A stretch of 62,030 nt of DNA from Pseudaeromonas sp038247115 (GTDB taxonomy: Bacteria > Pseudomonadota > Gammaproteobacteria > Enterobacterales > Aeromonadaceae): the NCBI GenBank assembly GCA_038247115.1, contig JBBRVG010000009.1, forward strand, positions 1 to 62,030, written 5' to 3'. Within the stretch, counting starts at the first letter, position 1. Each line of letters starts with the position of its first letter. The notes under the pieces were generated by a model. The model saw only the letters and a program-made list of their open reading frames with translations, made no database searches and was not told the DNA's origin. This document shows, in pieces, positions 33,430 through 41,637 of this stretch. Both the position numbers and the translations under genes were made by a program.

Positions 33430-34284
33430 TCAGCTGTGGTACTGCTCGCAGGCTTCCAGGGTGTTTTCAATGAGGCTGGCCACTGTCATGGGGCCGACAC
33501 CACCGGGAACCGGGGTGATGAAGCTGGCGCGCTCGGCTGCGGCCTGATAGGCGACATCACCGACCAGACGGCCATCAGCCAGACGGTTGATACCGACATC
33601 GATGACGATGGCACCGGGCTTGATCCATTCACCGGGAATAAACTCGGCCTTGCCCACGGCGACCACCAACAAGTCGGCCTGACGGACGAAGGATTCCAGA
33701 TCCTTGGTGAAGCGGTGGGTGGTGATAGTGGTGCAACCGGCCAGCAGCAGCTCCAGCGTCATGGGGCGGCCAACGATATTGGAGGCGCCGACGATCACCG
33801 CATTCAGACCATAGGTATCGACCCCGGTGTGCTGGATCAGCGTCATGATCCCCTTGGGGGTACAAGAGCGCAGGGCAGGAATGCGCTGGGCCAGACGGCC
33901 GACATTATAAGGGTGGAAACCGTCCACATCCTTATTGGGCTGAATACGCTCTATGACCAGCGTGGTATCGATATGAGCGGGCAGGGGTAATTGCACCAGA
34001 ATGCCATCGACGGCCGGATCCTGGTTCAACTCATCGATCAGGGCCAATAAGGCTTCTTGGCTCGTGGTGATCGGCAAATCATAAGAGCGTGATTCAAAAC
34101 CGACCTCTTCACAGGCGCGGCGTTTGCTGCCGACATAGACCTGGGAGGCGGGATCTTCCCCGACCAGTACCACGGCGAGGCCCGGGACTCGTAATCCGTC
34201 GGCAATGCGTTGCTGGACCCGGGCGGCAACAGTGTGACGTACCGACTGCGCAATCGCCTTTCCATCGATAATTTTGGCTGACAT
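33430..34284 (-). CDS. folD: methylenetetrahydrofolate dehydrogenase/cyclohydrolase FolD
   Basis: Bifunctional cytosolic enzyme of 284 residues that interconverts 5,10-methylene- and 10-formyl-tetrahydrofolate. Visible landmarks are VGEDPASQVYVGSKRRACEEVG (catalytic Lys in the YVGSK motif), DGILVQLPLPAHID, PNKDVDGFHPYNVGRL, the NADP site VIVGASNIVGRPM, and FITPVPGGVGPMTVASLIENT. Length and ends match E. coli FolD. It is divergent from the tRNA operon. Confidence 0.95.
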   Translation of the reverse strand: MSAKIIDGKAIAQSVRHTVAARVQQRIADGLRVPGLAVVLVGEDPASQVYVGSKRRACEEVGFESRSYDLPITTSQEALLALIDELNQDPAVDGILVQLPLPAHIDTTLVIERIQPNKDVDGFHPYNVGRLAQRIPALRSCTPKGIMTLIQHTGVDTYGLNAVIVGASNIVGRPMTLELLLAGCTTITTHRFTKDLESFVRQADLLVVAVGKAEFIPGEWIKPGAIVIDVGINRLADGRLVGDVAYQAAAERASFITPVPGGVGPMTVASLIENTLEACEQYHS

Positions 34285-34415
34285 GCTTCCTTCTCACCTT
34301 GCGTATTCGTGGTGCGCATTGTCGCATTTTTTTAACGAAATCGTTAGTGTGGCCCGGTTGGAAAAGCGGCATAGAATAAGAAGTAGGCGATTGAAACTAT
34401 TGGGGGGAAAAGTGT

Positions 34416-34444
34416 TTGACGCCTCATACTCTAATCGGTATTAT
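34416..34444 (+). promoter_or_regulatory. sigma-70 promoter of the tRNA operon
   Basis: TTGACG (34416-34421) and TATTAT (34439-34444) are 17 nt apart, an excellent match. The first tRNA begins at 34478. The start region is C-rich, compatible with stringent control. Confidence 0.75.
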
Positions 34445-34477
34445 TCGCCTCCGTTGTCGGTACGCTTACAACAATGT

Positions 34478-34554
<77 letters not shown>

Positions 34555-34570
34555 CGCTTTGCAAGGCAGT

Positions 34571-34647
<77 letters not shown>

Positions 34648-34689
34648 TTGTGATAAGCAGTAAGACACGTTAAACAAGTAAAAGTCAGT

Positions 34690-34766
34690 GGTGGCTGTAG
34701 CTCAGTTGGTAGAGTCCAGGATTGTGATTCCTGTTGTCGTGGGTTCGAGCCCCATCAGCCACCCCA
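34690..34766 (+). tRNA. tRNA-His (anticodon GTG)
   Basis: A 77-nt cloverleaf with the extra 5' G expected of tRNA-His (GGTGGCTG pairs with CAGCCACC). The anticodon loop TTGTGAT lies within CAGGA/TCCTG, the T-arm is CGTGGGTTCGAGCCCCA, and CCA is encoded. Confidence 0.96.
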
Positions 34767-34820
34767 TCAATACCAGGTTAGCGTTACTTGTTGATAGGTA
34801 ACGAAAACCAAGCCCTCTTA

Positions 34821-34904
34821 GCGGAAGTGGCGAAATTGGTAGACGCACCAGATTTAGGTTCTGGCGCCTTAGGCGTGTGGGTTCAAGTCCCTCCTTCCGC
34901 ACCA
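34821..34904 (+). tRNA. tRNA-Leu (anticodon TAG), island attachment gene
   Basis: An 84-nt class II tRNA: acceptor GCGGAAG pairs with CTTCCGC, anticodon TAG lies in CCAGATTTAGGTTCTGG, there is a short variable arm, and ACCA is encoded. Its 3' half (from 34848) and the terminator behind it recur at 41307-41405, which marks this gene as the left boundary of an inserted segment. Confidence 0.96.
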
Positions 34905-34946
34905 TACAAACAAAAACCCCGGCCATGTGCCGGGGTTTTTGTTTTT
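34848..34946 (+). repeat. left direct repeat (attL-like): tRNA-Leu 3' half plus terminator
   Basis: From CCAGATTTAGG to the end of the terminator this sequence matches 41307-41405. Differences are two substitutions in the tRNA part, one fewer A in the terminator, and a changed loop. The terminator stem AAAAACCCCGGC/GCCGGGGTTTTT at 34912-34940 ends the tRNA operon. Confidence 0.85.
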
Positions 34947-35357
34947 CAGCGTCCGCAAGAATGTCGAACGAAGGCAACAGTCTGCTCGCGTATTCTTGAT
35001 ACGACTCAGCGTCTGCAAGGGTAGAATTCCGATATCGAGCAAATACGCTCAGTCCATTCGTCACAACAACCCAATAGCGCCCACCTGTTCAAGGTCATGT
35101 GATTGATGATCTCGCCCTGTCCGTTCAATGATCAACCCGATTAGGGAACCGCGCCAAATTTAAGCCTTCATTACTGCGAAATATGGATGAATCTATTCCA
35201 ATTTTTCCGTCTACTCCCCCAATGCTCGTCTCTTTATGCTGGGCTCTGTCGGATAGTGTTGCCGCGAACGCGACGCTTGAATCTGACTCTTCACCAGCAG
35301 TTTTCAGGGCGCTGATGGTTCACAACGTATGAGTCCCTTATCTGGAAGGAATAAAAC
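34905..35357. other. left end of the island, no intact gene
   Basis: After the tRNA terminator come two near-identical 13-mers, CAGCGTCCGCAAG near 34948 and CAGCGTCTGCAAG near 35008. Next is a short relic (35071-35110) matching the 3' end of the metallo-hydrolase gene at 38720-38870 with its middle deleted. The rest, up to the RBS of the oxidoreductase gene, shows no gene. No integrase is present. Confidence 0.5.
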
Positions 35358-36002
35358 ATGAGTATTGGCATCATAGGTTCTGGCGCTCTCGGCTCGAACG
35401 TCGCACGGGCACTGGCTAAAAAAGGTTTGTCGGCCATGATTTCAAACAGCCGCGGCCCAGCGTCCTTGGCTCCCTTGATCGCAGAGCTGGGGGGCTCGAT
35501 TAAGGCTGTTACTGTAGAAGAAGCCGCCCGTGCTGATATCGTCCTCGTCGCCGTGCGCTGGAGCGACCTTGACAAGGCATTGGCAGGGCTGCCTGCCTGG
35601 AATGGCCGTATCGTTATCGACGGCACCAATCCGGTTGAGTTTCTTGATCCTCATTCGCCGGATGCCCAGGATCCCGCCAATCCATTGGCTGCCTATGGCA
35701 TCAAGGCTATCGATCTTGGCCAAAAATATTCGAGTGAGCTCTTTTGTGAGTTTGTTCCTGGTGCTCGTGTGGTCAAGGCTTTGAATCATCTGGATGTTCA
35801 GGTGTTGTCACAACCCGAGGTAGCGGGTGGTCAGCGCGTACAGTTCTACTCGGGGGATGATGCAGCGGCAAAGGCCGAGGTCCGCCAACTCCTCGAAGCG
35901 ATCGGCTATTTTCCGGTTGACCTGGGGTCGCTCGATGTCGGTGGGCGGCTGGCGCAACTGCCGTTTGGCCCTCTGGCCGCGACCAACTTTATCAAAATCT
36001 AG
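35358..36002 (+). CDS. F420-dependent NADP oxidoreductase-like protein
   Basis: Rossmann-fold protein of 214 residues. It begins MSIGIIGSGALGSNVARALA, an NADP-binding GxGxxG variant. ADIVLVAVRWSDLDKAL and RIVIDGTNPVEF fit the NADP oxidoreductase coenzyme F420-dependent family, while VVKALNHLDVQV is its usual middle region. In bacteria lacking F420 such proteins probably use NADPH with flavin or quinone partners (inferred). AAGGA lies 8 nt before the ATG. It is followed 99 bases later by azoR on the same strand. Confidence 0.82.
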   Translation: MSIGIIGSGALGSNVARALAKKGLSAMISNSRGPASLAPLIAELGGSIKAVTVEEAARADIVLVAVRWSDLDKALAGLPAWNGRIVIDGTNPVEFLDPHSPDAQDPANPLAAYGIKAIDLGQKYSSELFCEFVPGARVVKALNHLDVQVLSQPEVAGGQRVQFYSGDDAAAKAEVRQLLEAIGYFPVDLGSLDVGGRLAQLPFGPLAATNFIKI

Positions 36003-36101
36003 TTATCTCATGATCTAGCCCCGCGAGAGTCAAGTTATGGCGCGCCAACGCGCGTCATCTTGAGTCTGCTAGTGTGCTTTTATCACTTCAAGGAACCTAA
36101 C

Positions 36102-36716
36102 ATGACCACCATTCTGCATATCGATTCCAGCATCCTTGGCGGTTACTCGGTAAGCCGAGATCTCTCTGCCAACATAGTCGCTCGGCAACAGGCACTTTAT
36201 CCCGAAGCTCAAGTCATACGGCGAGATCTTGTCGCAGATGCTGCTATGCATCTATCGGATGCCCACCTTGCTGTCTTCCAGGGTGGAGCGGTCGGCGATA
36301 CAGCGCTTGGCGAGGATCTCGCCACGGGTGCGGCTTACCTCGACGACCTGTTTACCGCTGACATCATCGTCATTGGTGCTCCCATGTACAACTTCTCGAT
36401 CCCCTCGCAATTGAAGGGCTGGATCGACCGAGTCTGCGTGGCTGGCCGGACGTTCAAGTACGGTGCCAATGGCTCGGAAGGGCTGGTGACGGGGAAAAAA
36501 GTTTTCGTGGCTTCGACGCGTGGCGGCATCTACTCGGATGGTACGCCGATGGCCAGTCTCGATCATCAGGAGAGCTATCTGCTTGGCGTGCTCGCCTTCA
36601 TCGGTCTGACAGATGTCACTATCATTCGTGCGGAGGGGCTGGCGCTGGGCGAGGAGCCCAAGAGCGCGGCGGTGGCGAAGGCCAAGTCCCAGATCGCAGC
36701 GCTATCCGCCGGATAG
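36102..36716 (+). CDS. azoR: FMN-dependent NADH-azoreductase
   Basis: Flavodoxin-like protein of 204 residues. It begins MTTILHIDSSILGGYSVSRD, with the FMN phosphate loop SSILGGYSVSR. The AzoR motifs PMYNFSIPSQLKGWIDRV and FVASTRGGIYSDG are clear. AzoR enzymes reduce quinones and azo compounds with two electrons and protect against thiol and quinone stress. ATG 36102 has AAGGA about 7 nt upstream. It stands tail to tail with a LysR gene, an arrangement common for azoR regulators. Confidence 0.92.
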   Translation: MTTILHIDSSILGGYSVSRDLSANIVARQQALYPEAQVIRRDLVADAAMHLSDAHLAVFQGGAVGDTALGEDLATGAAYLDDLFTADIIVIGAPMYNFSIPSQLKGWIDRVCVAGRTFKYGANGSEGLVTGKKVFVASTRGGIYSDGTPMASLDHQESYLLGVLAFIGLTDVTIIRAEGLALGEEPKSAAVAKAKSQIAALSAG

Positions 36717-36756
36717 CGCTTCGTCCACTCTGGTATTGCCGCAGTGTGTGCAATCT

Positions 36757-37674
36757 CTAGTCCCTGGCGCCCGGTGATGGTTGCAGCTCACCGAGTTTCG
36801 CCACGACCAAGTCGATAAACGCTGACACCGCCAAAGGCAGATGCCGTCGGCTTGGATAGAGCAGGTGCATGCCATGGTTGGCTCGGGTGTATTGCGGCAG
36901 TACCGGGACTAGTTGGCCGGTTTGGAGGTCGCGCCAGATAACGGGTTGAGGTAGGAGTGCGATCCCCAGCCCGGCCACCGTGGCCTTGCGCAATGCCTGG
37001 ATCGTGTTGCCACTGAAGCGCGGAGTTATCTGGACTTTTTCAGTGACGCCATCAGGCCCGACTAAGTTCCAGGCGGTGTAGCCGCCGGGGGCGGGAAAAC
37101 TGACGCAGTCATGCTGGCTCAACTCGTGCAGAGTTTCGGGGCTGCCGTGCGCGGCAAGATAGGCTGGGCTGGCAACAAAGGCATCAGTGTTAGCATGTAA
37201 CACTGGACGGCCTATGTAGCCGGAGTCCTGCATGGGGCCTCCGCGAAAGGCCACATCGATACGCTCGGCAATCAGATCTGTCTTCGCATCGCTGAGTTCC
37301 ATATCCAGCCGCACCCTCGGATGCTGTGCCAGAAATTCGGCCACTGCTTCCATCTGTACAAAGTCGAAGAAATCAGCCGGCACAGCGACACGGACCAGCC
37401 CACTAGGCTCTTGGCTGCCCGTCATCAACTCCTGGGCCGCGTCGGTCAAGCCTTCAACCGCACCCGCGCAGCGTTCGTGGAATGTTTGCCCGGCGCTGGT
37501 GAGTGTGAGTTTGCGTGTGGAGCGCTGTAGCAACCGCATGCCCAGTTGCGCCTCAAGCTGCTGAACTCGCCGGCTTACGGTGTTAGGCGGTACGCCGAGG
37601 CGTCTGGCGGCTTCGGCAAAGCTGCCATGGCGCACCACTTGTACAAATAGAGCTATGTCGTTCAGATCAACCAT
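36757..37674 (-). CDS. LysR family transcriptional regulator
   Basis: Protein of 305 residues with the LysR winged helix-turn-helix at the N-terminus (DLNDIALFVQVVRHGSFAEAARRLGVPPNTVSRRVQQLEAQLG) and an effector domain beginning VRVAVPADFFDFVQ. It belongs to the group typified by small-molecule and redox-stress regulators. It lies between azoR and the pirin gene and diverges from pirin, so it probably controls one or both. ATG 37674 gives the standard N-terminus; the frame continues to a TTG at 37707. Confidence 0.9.
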   Translation of the reverse strand: MVDLNDIALFVQVVRHGSFAEAARRLGVPPNTVSRRVQQLEAQLGMRLLQRSTRKLTLTSAGQTFHERCAGAVEGLTDAAQELMTGSQEPSGLVRVAVPADFFDFVQMEAVAEFLAQHPRVRLDMELSDAKTDLIAERIDVAFRGGPMQDSGYIGRPVLHANTDAFVASPAYLAAHGSPETLHELSQHDCVSFPAPGGYTAWNLVGPDGVTEKVQITPRFSGNTIQALRKATVAGLGIALLPQPVIWRDLQTGQLVPVLPQYTRANHGMHLLYPSRRHLPLAVSAFIDLVVAKLGELQPSPGARD

Positions 37675-37823
37675 GAGGTGATTACCGCCTAAATTGGATG
37701 AGTTCAACCCAACCTTACCATCTAATCGACCAATGTCGGCAGTTATATCCTTATCACCTCAATGGGCTTGTTTGACTCATTCGCCATGAGACAGGCCATT
37801 TACTCGTGATGAAGGACTCCATT

Positions 37824-38687
37824 ATGCACACAACTACCACCCCTGTAGCGACGGCGTCGCGTGCCATCGTCTTGCGTACTCGCGGCAGCACCCATGGCTC
37901 CATTACACGACTCATGAGTCCGGGCGATCTCGGCGAATACCTGAAGCCGTTTGTATTTTTGGACCTCTTCAGCTTCAAACCTGACGGCAGGCAACAGGGC
38001 TTCGGCATGCATCCACACTCGGGGATTGCGACCTTGACCTTCACCCTGGAAGGCGACGTTGTGTATGAAGACACCACTGGCCAATCGGGACTACTGCCGT
38101 CGGGTGGCGTGGAGTGGATGCGAGCGGGCAATGGTGTCTGGCACAAGGGTGGACCGGCCGAAGATTCCCGCATTCGTGGTTTCCAACTCTGGGTCGCCTT
38201 ACCTGATACAGAAGAGAACTCGCCTGCACAGAGCATTTATCTTGCGCCGTCGCAGATATCGCAACAAGGCCCGGCACGCGTGCTGCTGGGGCGCTATGGC
38301 TCAGCACAGAGCCTCATTCCTGCCCCGTCCGACATGAATTACCTGGCGGTGAACTTGAAAGATGGCGAGCAGTGGCGATATGTACCGCCCTCTGGCCACA
38401 AGGTCGCTTGGTTAGCAATCAATAGCGGCCAGTTGGATGCAGGGGAAACGGTTCATGCAGGTGAGCTGGTGATTTTCCAGGAATCCAATCAACCCATCGA
38501 TTTTATAGCGAAAGGTGAGACCTCTTTCGTACTCGGATCGGCAGTGAAGCATCCCCATGATCTGGTGATGGGCATCTATTCTGTGCATACCAGCGAGTCG
38601 GCTTTAGCTCAGGGGGAAGCAGAGATCCGGCGTATTGGCGCGCAGTTGCAAAACACAGGTTACTCGTCCGCAGCTTTGACTGAGTGA
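37824..38687 (+). CDS. pirin family protein
   Basis: Bicupin of 287 residues. The N-terminal pirin domain carries the metal ligands in FGMHPHSGIATLTFTLEGDVVYED (two His separated by one residue, then His/Glu further on) and GGVEWMRAGNGVWHKGG. A C-terminal cupin follows (PSGHKVAWLAINSGQLDAGE...ELVIFQ). Bacterial pirins include quercetinase-like dioxygenases; substrate unknown here. ATG 37824 is 7 nt after AAGGA, so it is preferred to the upstream ATG at 37809. Confidence 0.9.
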   Translation: MHTTTTPVATASRAIVLRTRGSTHGSITRLMSPGDLGEYLKPFVFLDLFSFKPDGRQQGFGMHPHSGIATLTFTLEGDVVYEDTTGQSGLLPSGGVEWMRAGNGVWHKGGPAEDSRIRGFQLWVALPDTEENSPAQSIYLAPSQISQQGPARVLLGRYGSAQSLIPAPSDMNYLAVNLKDGEQWRYVPPSGHKVAWLAINSGQLDAGETVHAGELVIFQESNQPIDFIAKGETSFVLGSAVKHPHDLVMGIYSVHTSESALAQGEAEIRRIGAQLQNTGYSSAALTE

Positions 38688-38725
38688 TGGCTGACGGGAC
38701 CGTGGTTTTGGGATGCAACACAATA

Positions 38726-38750
38726 GCGCCCACCGGTTCAAGGTGGGCGC
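38726..38750. terminator. bidirectional hairpin between pirin and metallo-hydrolase genes
   Basis: GCGCCCACC, loop GGTTCAA, GGTGGGCGC: a perfect 9-bp stem between convergent genes. T-runs are weak. Half of this hairpin reappears at 35078-35092. Confidence 0.6.
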
Positions 38751-38756
38751 TCGCTA

Positions 38757-39650
38757 TCAGAATTTCATGGTTTCGCCATCCGCCGGAATGCGAACCCGTT
38801 CCTGGATCCCGTGCTGCTTGACGAAATCCCGCAGCTCTTTTCGGCTCAAGGTCATGTGGTTGATTGCCTCCATATGGGAGGCAATGATGGTGGCATTCGG
38901 CGCCGCCTGAACGGCGTGGAGCACATCATCTTTGCCCATGATGATGGAGCCGGTAAAACCAACCAGACGAGCATCGCCTGCGTTCAGCACAATCACCTCT
39001 GGCTTGAACTTGGCTAAGGTCTGATCGACCTCGGTGCGCCAGATGGTGTCGCCCACCACATAGACGGTTTTTGCCCCGGGAGCCTGGAAGACGATCCCCA
39101 TGGCCTGTTCCAGCAGAGCCGCAACTTGGTGATTGCTGAACATTTGGTCCGAGCCGTGTTGTCCTCCGGTCTTGGTCAGATGAACGCCCTCAAAGACGGT
39201 CTTTTCATCCAGGATGCGGACATCCATAAACCCTTGATCTCGAATTAGTTTTGCATCCGCTGCATGCTGGACAAACAAGGGGGTATTTTTGGGGATGACA
39301 TTGTTGTGGCCGCCATCCCAGTGATCCAGATGGGTGTGACTGACGATAATGGCATCGACCCCCTTCATCACCTCGGTGACGGCCATGGGGAGATCAACGA
39401 GTGGGTTGCGCAGCTCGCTATGAAACGTGCCGGCAAAACCGGGGTATTCCCCTTTCCTGGCCAGCAAAGGATCCAGTAGGAATGTTTTGCCCGCATAGTT
39501 AATTTTTACCGTGGCGTTGCGGATTTGCTGAATTTGCACCGGTTGCGGATCCGGCTGTGCCGTCGTTTCGGTTGCACCCTGTGCCAGGGTGCTGCCTACC
39601 GCCAGGCCCAGCAGGAGGGGGATGGCTCGCATCGTGTTCATCGGTTTCAT
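38757..39650 (-). CDS. secreted metallo-beta-lactamase-fold hydrolase
   Basis: Protein of 297 residues with a signal peptide (MRAIPLLLGLAVGSTLAQGA). The zinc motif HTHLDHWDGGH, followed by TGGQHGSD, VVGDTIWR and IASHMEAINHM, matches the UlaG-like (lactonase) branch of the metallo-beta-lactamase superfamily rather than antibiotic-cleaving enzymes. Substrate unknown. ATG 39650 is 6 nt after GGAG. A GlxA-type regulator gene diverges from it and is its probable controller. Confidence 0.85.
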   Translation of the reverse strand: MKPMNTMRAIPLLLGLAVGSTLAQGATETTAQPDPQPVQIQQIRNATVKINYAGKTFLLDPLLARKGEYPGFAGTFHSELRNPLVDLPMAVTEVMKGVDAIIVSHTHLDHWDGGHNNVIPKNTPLFVQHAADAKLIRDQGFMDVRILDEKTVFEGVHLTKTGGQHGSDQMFSNHQVAALLEQAMGIVFQAPGAKTVYVVGDTIWRTEVDQTLAKFKPEVIVLNAGDARLVGFTGSIIMGKDDVLHAVQAAPNATIIASHMEAINHMTLSRKELRDFVKQHGIQERVRIPADGETMKF

Positions 39651-39780
39651 GGGTTGCTCCAACGGGTATGAATTTGAAGCGCTATTGTGACGACATGGGT
39701 TTGAATTCGACATTGGCCTGAATGACAATATATGATTGTTTTAGGCCATTATGGTGTGATCAACACCGGTAGGGGGTTTT

Positions 39781-40767
39781 ATGACGGGCGCATCGCCGAC
39801 TCGTGTGGCGGTTCTGGCTTTCGAGGGAGTCAGCCTATTTCAGCTGAGCGTGCCATCCCTGGTATTTGGTGTGGTCAATCGGCCCCTTAATTTTCCTGGG
39901 TACGACGTGAGCTACTGTGGGGTCACTCCGGGGCGGGTGTGCAGTGACCAAGGAATTGTGATTGATGTACCGCACGATCTGTCGGCGATGAACAGTGCTG
40001 ACATCATCATCGTCCCCGCCTGGTCCGATCTGGCGACACCCGCTCCCAGCGAACTGACGGATGTCCTGCGCAGGGCCCATGAGCGAGGCGTCTTGATTGT
40101 TGGTCTATGTCTGGGGGCTTTTGTGCTGGGAGATGCGGGTTTGCTCGATGGCCGTGAAGCGACAACCCACTGGCTGGCGCGTGAACAATTTGCGCAACGC
40201 TTTCCTCAGACTTTGTTTCGTCCCGATGTGTTGTATGTGGCGGATGATCATATCGTCACCTCGGCGGGTAACGTCGCAGCCATCGACTGCTGTCTGTATC
40301 TATTACGACAGCGCCATGGCTCTGATGTGGCGAACCGGATGGCTCGGCATTTAGTCACACCGCCCCATCGACAAGGTGGACAGGCCCAATATATCGAGCG
40401 TCCGGTGCCACAGATTGCCAGTGAGAACCGCCTGCAATCTGTGCTGGCATGGGCCCGTGAGCATATATCCGAGCCGCTATCGGTTGATGCTCTTGCTCAA
40501 GTTGCCATGATGAGTCGGCGGACCTTTACCCGGCGTTTTAGTGAAACCACGGGCACCACCTTTATCAAGTGGCTCAATGCCGAGCGGGTGACGCTTGCCC
40601 AGCAACTACTGGAAACGACCGATATGTCCATCGAATGGATTGCTGCTGAGGTCGGTTTTGGAACGCCACTGGCCCTGCGGCAGCAATTCTCCTTTCAACT
40701 GGGTACATCTCCCTCCGACTACCGGCGCAGTTTTTGTGATGCTCAAAACAGCCCCGGATGCCTATAG
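39781..40767 (+). CDS. GlxA-like AraC family regulator with DJ-1/PfpI domain
   Basis: Protein of 328 residues. The first 190 form a DJ-1/PfpI-like domain with the nucleophile-elbow Cys in GLCLGAFVLGDAGLLDG. The C-terminal 100 form an AraC helix-turn-helix pair (LSVDALAQVAMMSRRTFTRRFSETTGTTFIKWL, then WIAAEVGFGTPLALRQQFSF). It diverges from the metallo-hydrolase gene, 130 bases away, and likely regulates it. An ATG directly follows a G-rich RBS. Confidence 0.9.
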   Translation: MTGASPTRVAVLAFEGVSLFQLSVPSLVFGVVNRPLNFPGYDVSYCGVTPGRVCSDQGIVIDVPHDLSAMNSADIIIVPAWSDLATPAPSELTDVLRRAHERGVLIVGLCLGAFVLGDAGLLDGREATTHWLAREQFAQRFPQTLFRPDVLYVADDHIVTSAGNVAAIDCCLYLLRQRHGSDVANRMARHLVTPPHRQGGQAQYIERPVPQIASENRLQSVLAWAREHISEPLSVDALAQVAMMSRRTFTRRFSETTGTTFIKWLNAERVTLAQQLLETTDMSIEWIAAEVGFGTPLALRQQFSFQLGTSPSDYRRSFCDAQNSPGCL

Positions 40768-40929
40768 CAACAAGGCCTCCCTAATGCGGTGAGGCCTTTT
40801 TTGTCTATGGCGCTAGAGCCGACTGTCGATCTCGGGCTAGCGGTGGGGGCAAGCCCGGACTCAGCCGTTAACAATCAGTGTAGCCCTCGGCCCCCGGGGT
40901 GTAAAAGGTGGCCGCGTCTGGCGCGGTCA

Positions 40930-41256
40930 AGGGATGTCCCGACTAGTCTGGGCATAGTGCCGACTATGCTGACCCGTCGGCTGGCGACCTTGACGGAGGA
41001 GGGGTTGCTGGAGAAGCGGTTTTATTCAGAGCGCCCACCCCGTGAGGAGTATCTGCTGACCGCGGCCGGTCGCGACTTTCTGCCCATCTTGTTCATGATT
41101 GGCGCCTGGGGGCGCCAATATCGGGGGGATGACAAGATGAGCCGTTTTATCGATGTGGAGGCGGGCACAGAACTGAAACCCATCGTGGTGGATGAAGTCA
41201 CAGGAGTAAAGATAGGGGAACGCCCTATCCGCATGGTGATGCCTGACGAGAGCTGA
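40930..41256 (+). pseudogene. 5'-truncated HxlR family regulator
   Basis: From about 40940 the frame encodes the second half of an HxlR winged helix: SLGIVPTMLTRRLATLTEEG, LLEKRFYSERPPREEYLLTA and AGRDFLPILFMIGAWGRQY, plus a C-terminal extension. The first half (the conserved Cys, KW.L and the first helices) is missing. The sequence before it (40800-40930) is GC-rich and unrelated although the frame stays open back to 40789. It lies 50 bases from the right island repeat, consistent with damage during rearrangement at the boundary. Confidence 0.75.
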
Positions 41257-41306
41257 TTTGAGCAACTGGATATCGGCGGTGCTGATCCGCCGCTGGTATC
41301 GTCGAC

Positions 41307-41405
41307 CCAGATTTAGGTTCTGGCGCTTTAGGCGTGTGGGTTCAAGTCCCTCCTTCTGCACCATACAAACAAAACCCCGGCCACAGTGCCGGGGTTTTTG
41401 TTTTC
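41307..41405 (+). repeat. right direct repeat (attR-like): partial tRNA-Leu plus terminator
   Basis: A 58-base 3' fragment of tRNA-Leu (anticodon loop through CCA, 41307-41364) followed by a copy of its terminator (AAAACCCCGGC/GCCGGGGTTTTT, 41371-41399). The 5' half of the tRNA is absent, so this copy cannot fold as a tRNA. Sequence before 41307 is unrelated to the tRNA. Together with 34848-34946 it brackets about 6.4 kb. Confidence 0.85.
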
Positions 41406-41637
41406 TGCATTTTTCCTGTGACTGCAATATGTCCCGAGTCGTTGTCTCGTCCCCTGCTAGCCCTCGGCCTCGCTTTCTGCTGCTCTACATTCATCTGATA
41501 TTCACGCCCTGTGACATGGCTTTATCGATGAGCGCCAAAATCGTTCCTGCACCGTATTCGTTAACAATAGTTATACAACTTTATTTTTTTTGTATAACTG
41601 CTATAACTGAATCAACGGTTATACAAGGAGCGCCATC
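41406..41637. other. spacer after the island; promoter region of ybgA
   Basis: No gene is seen in the left half. The right half is AT-rich (41550-41620) and carries the GTTATACAA boxes described separately. Confidence 0.55.
41569..41626. promoter_or_regulatory. four GTTATACAA-type operator boxes upstream of ybgA
   Basis: AGTTATACAA (41569-41578), its exact complement TTGTATAACT (41590-41599), TGCTATAACT (41599-41608, one change) and GGTTATACAA (41617-41626). The first two form a perfect inverted repeat with an 11-nt spacer; the last touches the RBS of ybgA. Similar TGTA-rich boxes are bound by MerR regulators of light-response genes. The obvious candidate here is the MerR protein encoded at 42657; the link is inferred. 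Confidence 0.65.

Noticed and set aside
41307..41364. Second functional tRNA-Leu gene
   Set aside because: Acceptor 5' strand and D-arm are missing; only the 3' part from the anticodon stem is present.
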